Below, piece after piece: positions 1 through 25,934 of a DNA stretch of 52,002 nt. Both the position numbers and the translations under genes were made by a program. Position 1 is the stretch's first letter. Each line of letters begins with the position of its first letter. The notes under the pieces were generated by a model. It was not told the DNA's origin. It was given only the letters and a program-made list of their open reading frames with translations, and did not search any database. The DNA comes from DASZBX01 sp035943635 (lineage in GTDB: Bacteria > Actinomycetota > Actinomycetes > Streptomycetales > Catenulisporaceae), in NCBI GenBank assembly GCA_035943635.1, contig DASZBX010000113.1:1-52002 (forward strand), in the 5' to 3' direction.

Positions 1-2
1 TG

Positions 3-155
3 ACCCACGACCAGGCCGCCGTCACCGCCGGACTCACCCTGCCCTGGAACAACGGACCCACCGAGGGCGCCGTGAACCGACTGAAAACAATCAAGAGAAG
101 CATGTACGGGCGGGCGAACCTCGACCTCCTCCGCCGCCGCGCCTTGATCATCTAA
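3..155 (+). CDS. ISL3-family transposase, C-terminal end (5' end outside window)
   Basis: An open frame entering from the left edge encodes about 50 residues and ends in TAA at 153-155. It carries the PWNNGPTEGAVNRLK...KRSMYGRA...LLRRRAL pattern, which is typical of the C-terminus of ISL3-family DDE transposases and contains the final catalytic Glu (in PTEG). The rest of the gene lies outside, so it is unknown whether the element is intact. It marks a mobile-element boundary at the left edge of the biosynthetic locus. The family call rests on the motif only. Confidence 0.8.
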   Translation, partial: THDQAAVTAGLTLPWNNGPTEGAVNRLKTIKRSMYGRANLDLLRRRALII

Positions 156-402
156 GCACCGCAACAAGATCAGCGCCAGAACCCAGATCCGTGCAGATTC
201 TCACCCACGGATTCGCACTCGCCCGCCGACACCGGCACTGACGGGCAGTCAGCGCAGCGCGGGAAATTCACACCAGATCAGCCTCAAGCACAAAAACGCG
301 GCCCCCTGCGCCGCCGATTTCCTGGTCACATGGGGTGGGGCCATGCTCACAAAGTCGATTGCACAGAGTGATCGTGCCAGTTAGACTGCTTGTGGCCGAA
401 AT
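156..402. other. Intergenic stretch downstream of ISL3 transposase
   Basis: I see no coding sequence here. A 7-bp inverted repeat, ATCCGTG (187-193) and CACGGAT (206-212) with a 12-nt loop, lies just after the transposase stop and may act as a weak terminator. The right terminal repeat of the ISL3 element should also lie in this stretch, but its partner end is outside the window, so it cannot be identified. Confidence 0.4.
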
Positions 403-438
403 TTGACGTCCGATAATTGTTGCGAAACAATAATGGTC
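403..438 (+). promoter_or_regulatory. Promoter with overlapping palindromic operator for the MFS-MarR operon
   Basis: A TTGACG hexamer (403-408) lies 17 nt from AACAAT (426-431), a fair -35/-10 pair. Transcription would start near 438-439, on the ATG at 439. The -10 is one arm of an inverted repeat, ATTGTT-GCGA-AACAAT (416-431), which fits a MarR- or TetR-type operator. The downstream MarR gene (1878-2378) is the natural candidate to bind it. The bases are read directly; the promoter and operator functions are inferred. Confidence 0.5.
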
Positions 439-1881
439 ATGAGCCTATCTGACGAGTCGTCAGGCGCGCTGCGGACGCGCGAGCAAACCGTCGTGTTAAT
501 GACCTGCTGCCTAAGTGTCGTCGTGGCCGGGTTGGACACGACGATCGCCAACGTGGCGCTGCCCTCGATCCAGAAGTCCCTGAACGCGTCGGTCAGCGGC
601 CTGCAATGGGTGGTTGACGCCTACACGCTGGTCCTGGCCTGTCTCTTGATGTTCTCGGGTTCGGTGGCCGATCGATTCGGCCGGCGCCGGGTGTTCCAGG
701 TCGGGCTGGGTGTTTTCTCGCTCGGGTCCCTGCTGTGCGGCTTCGCGCCCTCCCTCGGGGCCCTAGTCGCGTTCCGCGCGATGCAGGCGGTGGGCGGGGC
801 GATGCTCAACCCGGTCGCGATGTCGATCATCGCCACCACCTTCACCGATCCGAAGCAGCGCGCCCGCGCAGTCGGCACCTGGGGAGCGGTGGCGGGCCTG
901 GGCGGGGCCTGCGGCCCCGTGATCGGCGGATTGCTGGTCAGCAGCCTCGGCTGGCGGTCCATCTTCTGGGTCAACGTGCCGATCGGCGTCCTGGCCATCT
1001 GCCTGACCCGGCGGTTCGTCCCCGAGTCCAAGGCGGCCCGCGGCAAGCGGTTCGACCCGCTCGGCCAGCTGCTTGTCGTCACCATCCTCGGCCCGGTCAC
1101 CGCCGCGGTCATCGAAGGGCCCAGATTCGGCTGGGGCTCGCCGCTCATCGTCGCGCTGTTCGTCCTGGCCGCCGTCTCGGTGGTCGGCCTGGTCGCCGCC
1201 GAGTCCCGGCGCACCGACCCGCTGATGGACGTCCGGGTCTTCCGCAGCCCGACCTTCTCCGGGGCGGCGGTCATCGGGGTGGTCGCCTTGATGACCCTGG
1301 GCGGGTTCCTGTTCGTCAACACTCTCTACCTGCAGAACGTGCGCGGCTATAGTGCGCTGCACGCGGGCCTGCTCACCCTCCCGATGGCCGCCGCGTTGGC
1401 GGCCTGCGCGAAGATCTCGGGGAGGGTCGTGGCCGCCCGGGGCGCCCGGCCGGCGTTCGTGCTGGCCGGGCTGCTGCTGGCGGCGGGAACCGGTCTGCTC
1501 GCCGATGCCGGAACCCGGACTCCGACCTGGTACCTCGTGCTCGCCTATCTCCTGTTCGGCGCGGGCTTCGGCCTGGTCGGCACCCCGATGACCAACACCG
1601 CCCTGTCCGGGATGCCGCGCGATCAGGCGGGGGTCGCCGGGGCGATCGCCTCGACCTGCCGGCAGACCGGCGCCGCGATCGGCGTGGCGGTGTGCGGCGC
1701 CATCGTCGGGCGCGGTTCGGTCGGGTTCCTCGCGTCGAGCCGGATCGCCTGGATCGTCCTGGCCGGCTGCGGTATCGCGACCGTGCTGCTCGGTCTGGTC
1801 TCGACCGGGCGCTGGGCTCGGGCCCAGACCGAACACAGCGACCATCAGCTGAACACGCTCGCTGTGGCGACGCCCCGATGA
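439..1881 (+). CDS. MFS drug:H+ antiporter, DHA2 (EmrB/QacA) family exporter
   Basis: The product is about 480 residues of alternating hydrophobic segments, consistent with a 14-helix DHA2 major facilitator. Near the N-terminus it has LDTTIANVALPSIQ and the motif A-like GSVADRFGRRR. An antiporter motif C-type stretch (GLGGACGPVIGGLL) is followed by WRSIFWVNVPIG, both usual for this family. It probably exports the polyketide or a toxic compound across the membrane in exchange for protons; the substrate is not deducible. A longer reading from TTG at 403 is possible, but that TTG belongs to the likely -35 box, so ATG 439 (or ATG 433) is preferred. The stop overlaps the start of the MarR gene, giving a coupled two-gene operon. 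Confidence 0.88.
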   Translation: MSLSDESSGALRTREQTVVLMTCCLSVVVAGLDTTIANVALPSIQKSLNASVSGLQWVVDAYTLVLACLLMFSGSVADRFGRRRVFQVGLGVFSLGSLLCGFAPSLGALVAFRAMQAVGGAMLNPVAMSIIATTFTDPKQRARAVGTWGAVAGLGGACGPVIGGLLVSSLGWRSIFWVNVPIGVLAICLTRRFVPESKAARGKRFDPLGQLLVVTILGPVTAAVIEGPRFGWGSPLIVALFVLAAVSVVGLVAAESRRTDPLMDVRVFRSPTFSGAAVIGVVALMTLGGFLFVNTLYLQNVRGYSALHAGLLTLPMAAALAACAKISGRVVAARGARPAFVLAGLLLAAGTGLLADAGTRTPTWYLVLAYLLFGAGFGLVGTPMTNTALSGMPRDQAGVAGAIASTCRQTGAAIGVAVCGAIVGRGSVGFLASSRIAWIVLAGCGIATVLLGLVSTGRWARAQTEHSDHQLNTLAVATPR

Positions 1882-2378
1882 ACCCCGGGGCGGCGGGCCC
1901 GGACGAGACCGCCGCCGCCGGCTTCCCGGCGGTGGCGGACCTGGCGACTCAGGCCTGGACGGAGATGCAGGCCTTCGTCGTCGGCGAGGAACGCAGCCAT
2001 GTCCTGCGGGCGGAGATGGGTCTGGGCCCGGGCCGGGTCGGGGTGTTGATCAGGCTCGTCGGCGGACCGATGACCCTGCGCGAGATCGCCGACGCGGCCG
2101 ACGTCGACCCGCCCACCGCCACCGTCGCCGTGGACCAGTTGCAACGGCGCGGCCTGGTCCGGAGGGACCCGCATCCCGAGGACAACCGGCGCAAACTTGT
2201 CCGCCTCACCGACGCCGGATTGCAGGCGACCAAAACGGCCCAGCGGATCCTGACCGACCCGCCCGCGGCGCTTGCCGCCCTTGACGCCGACGACCTGGCC
2301 GGCCTCGTCCGCATCCTCGCCACGGTCAAGTCCACTCCTCGGCCGGTGCTGATCGCTTCTGACCGAGAAGGCAATTGA
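1878..2378 (+). CDS. MarR-family transcriptional regulator
   Basis: This 166-residue protein contains a winged helix-turn-helix: MTLREIADAADVDPPTATVAV is the recognition region, followed by DQLQRRGLVRRDPHPEDNRRK, the MarR wing with its D-x-R-x-K-like signature. The length is normal for the family. The start ATG (1878-1880) overlaps the TGA of the exporter gene (ATGA), so the two are translationally coupled. A longer frame open from 1692 lies inside the exporter gene and is not supported. The likely role is ligand-responsive control of the exporter, acting on the palindrome at 416-431. This follows the common MarR-exporter arrangement and is not shown here. Confidence 0.88.
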   Translation: MNPGAAGPDETAAAGFPAVADLATQAWTEMQAFVVGEERSHVLRAEMGLGPGRVGVLIRLVGGPMTLREIADAADVDPPTATVAVDQLQRRGLVRRDPHPEDNRRKLVRLTDAGLQATKTAQRILTDPPAALAALDADDLAGLVRILATVKSTPRPVLIASDREGN

Positions 2379-2490
2379 TCGCCCGTGACCAAAAGTCAGT
2401 GACGCTTCTCGTGCCGAGGCGGACAGTGTTCGACCACATCCGGCCAGTCCCGGCACGGGGCGTCGGGGATCCCACCCGGCACAAGCAATG

Positions 2491-2508
2491 ACTTAGCCGG
2501 CCTTTAGG
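2491..2508 (+). promoter_or_regulatory. Candidate activator site, weaker copy (11-bp-period heptamers) upstream of the fkbH-like gene
   Basis: ACTTAGC (2491-2497), four bases, then CTTTAGG (2502-2508) form two heptamers with an 11-bp period. They fit the nTTtAGn pattern of the stronger sites at 25735-25754 and 26632-26651. The pair lies 49 nt before the chosen ATG at 2558, similar to the 44 nt of the same heptamers upstream of the flavoprotein gene. The match is partial, so this is a tentative third member of the set. Confidence 0.35.
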
Positions 2509-2557
2509 TGGAGTTGGCATCATGAAAATGCGCATCTCGCCAGGAGGTTACCGGCAT

Positions 2558-4471
2558 ATGGCGTCAAGTGAGGCGAGGGCCGACCGAGGCTCCGAGTCGG
2601 CGGACGATTTCTTCGGGCTCTTCCGCGCCGGGGATATCGCCGCCCGCTACCCCGAGATCCCGGCCCTGCTCGCGGGGCTGGACGGCCCGGAGTTGCTGCG
2701 CGCCGGGCAACTGCTCAGCCGACTCGATCCCACCGAAGTACTCAGCCTCCATCCGGCCACGAAAATCCTCCGGGTCGCGATCACCGGCCATGGTCTGGTG
2801 GCGCCACTGCAGACGGCCCTGACGGTGGAACTCGCGCGCCACGGCCTGCTGGCCCAGTGCGTGGTCGCCCCGTTCGACAACTACGTCTTCGATCTGGCCG
2901 ACCCGGGCAGTCGGCTTTACGCGGACAAGCCTGACATTACGATCTGTTTGCTGGACGCGACAGTCGTCTTCGATGAGGTGGCCGTGCCCTGGCGCCCCGA
3001 GGACGTGCGGCGGGTGTTCTCGGAGAAGTCGTGCCTCATCGAACAGATCGCCGACACCTTCGCGAAGAGCGGTCACGGCACGCTCGTGCTGAACACGATG
3101 CCGTTGCCGCACCAGTTCGCGGCCCAACTCGTCGACTACCGGTCACGTGCCGCGCTTGGCGCGCTGTGGAGGGAAGGCAACGCCCGGCTGCTCAGGCTCA
3201 TGGAATCCGACCCCGCGGTCGTGGTGCTGGACCTGGAGCCGATGGCGGAGGATCTACGCCTCACCGACCAGCGCTTCAAGGTGTATGCGGGTGCGCCGTT
3301 CAGCACCGAACTGATGGCCGGATACGCCCGGGAGGTGGGCCATCTGGCTAAGGGCTTGGCCGGCCGGGGACGCAAATGCCTCGTCCTGGACCTGGACGGC
3401 ACGATCTGGGACGGCGTGCTCGGTGAGGACGGCGTCGACGGCATCGAGATGTCCGACGGCCGCCGCGGGCGGGCTTTCCGCGAATTCCAGCGGACCGTCA
3501 AGCAGATCGGCGCACAGGGCGTCCTGGTCGCCGCGGCGAGCAAGAACGAAGTGTCCGCGGTTCGCGAGGTCCTGCGGAAACGGACGGACATGACACTGAG
3601 CGAGGAGGACTTCGTCCGTATCGCCGCCAACTGGCGCCCGAAGCACGAGAATCTCGCCGAGATCGCCCAAGACCTGAACCTGGGCCTGGACGGCTTCGTG
3701 TTCGTAGATGACAGCCCGTACGAATGCGGGTTGGTCCGCTGGGAGCTGCCGGAGGTCGCCGTCATCTGCGTCGACGGCGACCCCGCGCTGCACGCTGGGC
3801 GGCTGCTGCGGGACGGATGGTTCACCACCCTCGATTCCACCGAGGAAGATCGCGGCCGGACCGCGAAATATCGGGACGAGCTGGTGCGCAAGGACTTCTT
3901 GGACAGCTTCGAATCCATCGCGGACTATCTGCGGGAACTCCAGGTCGTCGTCCGGATCCGTGCCGCCGGACCAGCCGATGTGCCGCGGCTGTCGCAGCTG
4001 ACGTTGCGCACCAATCAGTTCAACCTCACCACCCGGCGCATGGGGGAGCCGGAGGTGATCGCCGCGCTGCGGGATCCCGCCTGGATGGTGCTGGCCGTCA
4101 ACGCGAGCGACCGATTCGGTGACAACGGCCTGGTCGGCGCCGTCTTCGCCTGCCGGGAAGCGGATGTGATCCACATCGAGAACTTCGTGCTCAGCTGCCG
4201 CGTTTTTTCGCGGGGAATCGAACAGGGATGCCTGGCTGCGCTTCTCGACCATGCGATCGCCGGCGGCGTGACCGAAGTGTTCGGCGAGTACCGGCCGACT
4301 GCGAAGAACGGCATAGTCGGCGACCTGTACCCGAGAAGCGGATTCCAGCTCCTGCCGCCCCCGGCCGGCGGCGACGGGTCCGCCAGGTTCCGGCACGACC
4401 TGAGCGAGCGCCTTGAGCGGCCCGCGCATCTGCGGATGGAAGAAGACTTCTCGGGAGGCAGCCTGTCATGA
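2558..4471 (+). CDS. FkbH-like HAD-superfamily glyceryl-ACP synthase
   Basis: A 637-residue FkbH-type protein. Members of this family dephosphorylate 1,3-bisphosphoglycerate and load the glyceryl unit on an ACP. Residues about 70-260 form the N-terminal SGNH-like part. The HAD domain begins with the DxDxT motif in LVLDLDGTIWDGVLGED (first Asp about 278) and has a second acidic motif, FVFVDDSPYE (about 384-385). A C-terminal GNAT-like region follows (about 470-620). ATG 2558 is chosen because AGGAGGT (2542-2548) sits nine bases upstream; the ATG at 2522 lacks such a site. The gene overlaps the ACP gene by ATGA. No methoxymalonyl genes (dehydrogenases, O-methyltransferase) are nearby, while a KASIII and an E2-like acyltransferase are. 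The glyceryl-ACP is therefore more likely used for a tetronate ring than as a methoxymalonyl extender. Confidence 0.88.
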   Translation: MASSEARADRGSESADDFFGLFRAGDIAARYPEIPALLAGLDGPELLRAGQLLSRLDPTEVLSLHPATKILRVAITGHGLVAPLQTALTVELARHGLLAQCVVAPFDNYVFDLADPGSRLYADKPDITICLLDATVVFDEVAVPWRPEDVRRVFSEKSCLIEQIADTFAKSGHGTLVLNTMPLPHQFAAQLVDYRSRAALGALWREGNARLLRLMESDPAVVVLDLEPMAEDLRLTDQRFKVYAGAPFSTELMAGYAREVGHLAKGLAGRGRKCLVLDLDGTIWDGVLGEDGVDGIEMSDGRRGRAFREFQRTVKQIGAQGVLVAAASKNEVSAVREVLRKRTDMTLSEEDFVRIAANWRPKHENLAEIAQDLNLGLDGFVFVDDSPYECGLVRWELPEVAVICVDGDPALHAGRLLRDGWFTTLDSTEEDRGRTAKYRDELVRKDFLDSFESIADYLRELQVVVRIRAAGPADVPRLSQLTLRTNQFNLTTRRMGEPEVIAALRDPAWMVLAVNASDRFGDNGLVGAVFACREADVIHIENFVLSCRVFSRGIEQGCLAALLDHAIAGGVTEVFGEYRPTAKNGIVGDLYPRSGFQLLPPPAGGDGSARFRHDLSERLERPAHLRMEEDFSGGSLS

Positions 4472-4695
4472 ACAGCGTCGAGGACTTGATCTCGCTCATC
4501 CAGGACGAACTCGGAATAGCCGTCACGGCCGACGACGTCGACCGCAGCCTCGACCAGATCCCAGGGTGGGACTCGGTCCACCTACTGTGGCTGGTCACCC
4601 TGGTCGAGCAGCGCACAGGGCGGCCGACGTCGCTCCCCGACCTGTTGGAGGCGCGTGACATCGTGGGCTTGTACAACGTCCTGGGCGCAGCGTGA
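4468..4695 (+). CDS. Stand-alone acyl carrier protein (putative glyceryl-ACP)
   Basis: A 75-residue acidic protein with the carrier-protein signature GWDSVHLL. Ser36 is the expected phosphopantetheine attachment site. It starts in the ATGA that ends the FkbH-like gene and ends in the GTGA that starts the next gene, so all three are tightly coupled. By analogy with tetronate pathways it should carry the D-glyceryl thioester made by the FkbH-like protein and hand it to the KASIII. The carrier-protein identity is clear from sequence; the partner assignment comes from context. Confidence 0.88.
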   Translation: MNSVEDLISLIQDELGIAVTADDVDRSLDQIPGWDSVHLLWLVTLVEQRTGRPTSLPDLLEARDIVGLYNVLGAA

Positions 4696-5477
4696 AATAC
4701 CCGGCCATGGCGGCTGAACGTCGCCATACCTTGTATTTCCTGAGCGAGATCCGGGCGTTCTCGCCGGTCTTCCTCGATACCGAGATCGACATGACCGCCG
4801 TGCTCGACCATCGGGCGGCGGAACGGGACGCGGGACGGGCGCTCTCGGCCGTGTCGTATGTGATCTATGCCGTCGGCCGCGCGATGGCCTGTCACCCCGA
4901 GGCGAACGCGGCCGTCCGCGGGCGGGCGCGGCCGCGCGTGGCGAAGTACACCGACGTGAATACCAAGGTGACGTTCGACAAGACCGTGAACGGGCGCCGC
5001 GTCGTCCTCTCGGCCGTCTTGCCCGGCGCCCAGGCGGCGGCCCTCGCCGAGATCCAGGCCTGGCTCGAGCGGCACCGGGAAAGCGACCCGATGTCAGCTC
5101 CCGAATTCGCAGGGGTGCGCCCGCTGCACCGGCTGCCGCTCTGGCTCGGCCGGCCGGCCTTCCGAATGCGGCTGCGTTCACTCGCCCGCCGCCCGGCACT
5201 GTTCGGCACCGTCGCCGTGACGTCACTGGGCCACCGGCCGGTCGACGGTTTTCATTCCGTGGGCGGGACCACCGTCACCTTCGGCGTGGGGCGGACAGCG
5301 GACCGGCCGGTCGTGCGCGCGAAACAGGTCACTGTTGCCCCAATCATGCGGTTGAGCATGGCATTCGACCATCGGGTGATCGACGGAGCGGAGGCGGCCG
5401 ACCTGCTGGCCGACGTGAAGGCCGGCCTGGAGGCCTTCGCCGAGGTCACACCCGCTCGATCGCGAAACCGGCCTTGA
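4692..5477 (+). CDS. 2-oxoacid dehydrogenase E2-type acyltransferase (tetronate acetyltransferase-like)
   Basis: A 261-residue protein resembling the catalytic domain of dihydrolipoyl acyltransferases. It has the catalytic motif DHRVIDG near the C-terminus (His227, Asp231). The lipoyl and E1/E3-binding domains of a true E2 are absent. In characterised tetronate pathways (agglomerin type) such proteins acetylate the hydroxymethyl group of the tetronate before acetate is eliminated to give the exocyclic methylene; the same role is inferred here. The GTG start (4692) overlaps the ACP stop; ATG 4707 is an alternative. Its 3' end overlaps the convergent KASIII gene by 32 nt (5446-5477). The alpha/beta-hydrolase that normally performs the elimination is not in this window. 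Confidence 0.82.
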   Translation: MKYPAMAAERRHTLYFLSEIRAFSPVFLDTEIDMTAVLDHRAAERDAGRALSAVSYVIYAVGRAMACHPEANAAVRGRARPRVAKYTDVNTKVTFDKTVNGRRVVLSAVLPGAQAAALAEIQAWLERHRESDPMSAPEFAGVRPLHRLPLWLGRPAFRMRLRSLARRPALFGTVAVTSLGHRPVDGFHSVGGTTVTFGVGRTADRPVVRAKQVTVAPIMRLSMAFDHRVIDGAEAADLLADVKAGLEAFAEVTPARSRNRP

Positions 5478-6489
5478 TCCACTTGCTGGACTCCACGGAT
5501 AGCCCCAGGGCGCGGTCGCCCGGCGCCATCTCGGCGAGCGCGCGCTCGATCTGGAAGAACGGCAGGGCGTTTCCCATGTTGCCGGTGTCGGTCACGCAGG
5601 AAACCTCCTGCGCTCCCGGGACGCCGAGGCCGTCCACGATCGCGCGGGTCATCCGGCCGGACAGTTGTGGCGGCAGGATGAACTCGAAATCGGATTCCTC
5701 CCAGGTCAGGTCATCGAGCAGTTCGCGCATGATCTCGGTGGACATGGCCGGCACGGAATCCTCGATGGCCTTGTACTCCTCGGCCGCGGGCGGGCGTCCG
5801 GAGTCGCGGTCGGCCGACCCGTACCATTCCAGGGTCTGCCCCGGCTCCCGGCCCAGGCCGGTCAACCGGGTGAACACCCGGCGAAGGATGGCCAGGCCGC
5901 CCGCCTGACTGCCGGATCGCAGCACCAACGCGCCCGCGCCGTCACCGAAGAGCAGGAGATTCACCAGTTGGGGCGGCGGCATGCCGGAGATGTCCATGGC
6001 CGGGTCGAAATGCTTGGCCGTAGTGTCCCCGCCGACTACCAGCGCGGTCCGGTACCGCCCTGTCAGCAATAGGTGGTACGCCAGATCGAGTGCTTGTACG
6101 GCCCCTGAGCACCCGGATTGCAGTTGGTATGTCGGCACGTCGTTGACGCCGAGCCGCTCCGCCACCATGTTGACCGTCGCGGGCATGAGCTTGTCCGGAG
6201 TCGCCGTCCCCATCACCATGACATCGACATCCGCAGCCGCCACACCGGCCACTGTGAGAGCCCGACTCGCGGCGTCGCCCGCCAGGTCGGTCAGCGAGGT
6301 GCGCTGCTCGCCGGTGTTCAGATCGCGCGCGAAATGCCGGGTGCGCGTGCCGATGAAGTGCTCGACCCACTGCTCCCAGATCTTGTCCATCCCGAAGTGC
6401 CGGGCCAGTTGTGCATTGTCCACCGGCATTCCGGGCAGACTGCTCGCGGCCGATAATATGCGGACCTCTGGTTCTTCGATGTGTGCCAT
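5446..6489 (-). CDS. FabH-like 3-oxoacyl-ACP synthase III (tetronate-forming ketosynthase candidate)
   Basis: A 347-residue KASIII-fold protein. The active-site Cys is C127 in YQLQSGCSGAVQAL, and GDGAGALVL follows at about 182-190. The canonical catalytic His motif (PHQ in FabH) reads PPQ (residues 273-275), so His is replaced by Pro. A GN motif at 303-304 probably preserves the catalytic Asn. In tetronate clusters a FabH-like enzyme joins the polyketide acyl chain to glyceryl-ACP and forms the ring, releasing the chain without a thioesterase. The ATG at 6489 has GGAGGAG about nine bases upstream. It lies 72 bp after the PKS A stop on the same strand, so it is probably co-transcribed with that PKS. 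Confidence 0.85.
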   Translation of the reverse strand: MAHIEEPEVRILSAASSLPGMPVDNAQLARHFGMDKIWEQWVEHFIGTRTRHFARDLNTGEQRTSLTDLAGDAASRALTVAGVAAADVDVMVMGTATPDKLMPATVNMVAERLGVNDVPTYQLQSGCSGAVQALDLAYHLLLTGRYRTALVVGGDTTAKHFDPAMDISGMPPPQLVNLLLFGDGAGALVLRSGSQAGGLAILRRVFTRLTGLGREPGQTLEWYGSADRDSGRPPAAEEYKAIEDSVPAMSTEIMRELLDDLTWEESDFEFILPPQLSGRMTRAIVDGLGVPGAQEVSCVTDTGNMGNALPFFQIERALAEMAPGDRALGLSVESSKWIKAGFAIERV

Positions 6490-6561
6490 TGTCCGGCTCT
6501 CTCCTCCATAACGCCTTGAGCGCGATTGTCTTATCGGCTGGCCCGGCCCGCTAAATGCCCA

Positions 6562-25632
<19,071 letters not shown>

Positions 25633-25734
25633 CACATTCCCTAGGCTTTCCACGGACCTGTGGTGCGCCGGCCGGTGTCGGCGCCCGGGATGGGCCGCAA
25701 GGCTGAGATGTCCGGGCCGCCAGTGTCGCCGAAA

Positions 25735-25754
25735 CCTCTAAATCGGTCCTGAAA
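25735..25754 (-). promoter_or_regulatory. Candidate activator site TTTCAGG-N4-ATTTAGAGG upstream of PKS A
   Basis: On the minus strand the sequence reads TTTCAGG, ACCG, ATTTAGAGG. The same 16 defined bases with the same 4-base gap occur on the plus strand upstream of the first flavoprotein gene (26632-26651). As heptamers (TTTCAGG, ATTTAGA) the period is 11 bp, the arrangement bound by SARP-type activators. It is about 100 nt upstream of the PKS A start. The repetition is seen directly; the binding role is inferred. Confidence 0.55.
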
Positions 25755-25761
25755 CTTCAGG
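25748..25761. promoter_or_regulatory. 14-bp palindrome CCTGAA-AC-TTCAGG
   Basis: A perfect inverted repeat with 6-bp arms and a 2-bp centre, overlapping the element upstream of PKS A. Each arm also forms one heptamer of that element, TTTCAGG on the minus strand and CTTCAGG on the plus strand. It may therefore bind a dimer, or allow activator binding toward both diverging genes. Function is inferred from position and symmetry only. Confidence 0.4.
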
Positions 25762-25880
25762 TCCCGAAGGCGCAAGCCCGGAATATCGCCGACCATGCCG
25801 GTAACTCGTCGGTCTCGGCGAATGGGAACGCAGAGGTCTGCCATCCACCGCGGGCGGGAGCGGTTCATCGGCTTGGACAC

Positions 25881-25909
25881 TTGACCGGGCGCGCGGCGTC
25901 GGCGAGTAT
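25881..25909 (+). promoter_or_regulatory. Candidate promoter of the DUF5753 gene
   Basis: TTGACC (25881-25886) is followed after 17 nt by GAGTAT (25904-25909), a partial -10 match. Transcription would begin near 25916, leaving a leader of about 20 nt with the ribosome binding site GGGAGGA (25924-25930) before ATG 25935. Confidence 0.35.
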
Positions 25910-25934
25910 CGGCCGGGAGCCCCGGGAGGAACAT

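Larger units (their letters stand above)
25633..25934. other. Divergent intergenic region between PKS A and the DUF5753 gene
   Basis: About 300 bp with no credible coding sequence. It holds the minus-strand TTTCAGG-N4-ATTTAGAGG element (25735-25754), the overlapping palindrome (25748-25761) and a plus-strand promoter candidate (25881-25909). It probably contains the start sites for the large PKS transcript and for the DUF5753 gene. A minus-strand frame reading through this region (about 25641-26042) overlaps the DUF5753 gene and resembles nothing I know. Confidence 0.6.

Noticed and set aside
1692..1877. Longer N-terminus for the MarR gene
   Set aside because: It lies inside the exporter gene. 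ATG 1878 with the ATGA overlap gives a normal-length MarR protein.
2558..4471. FkbH-like protein as part of a methoxymalonyl-ACP pathway
   Set aside because: No dehydrogenase or O-methyltransferase partners are nearby and no AT shows a methoxymalonyl signature. The neighbours fit tetronate assembly better.
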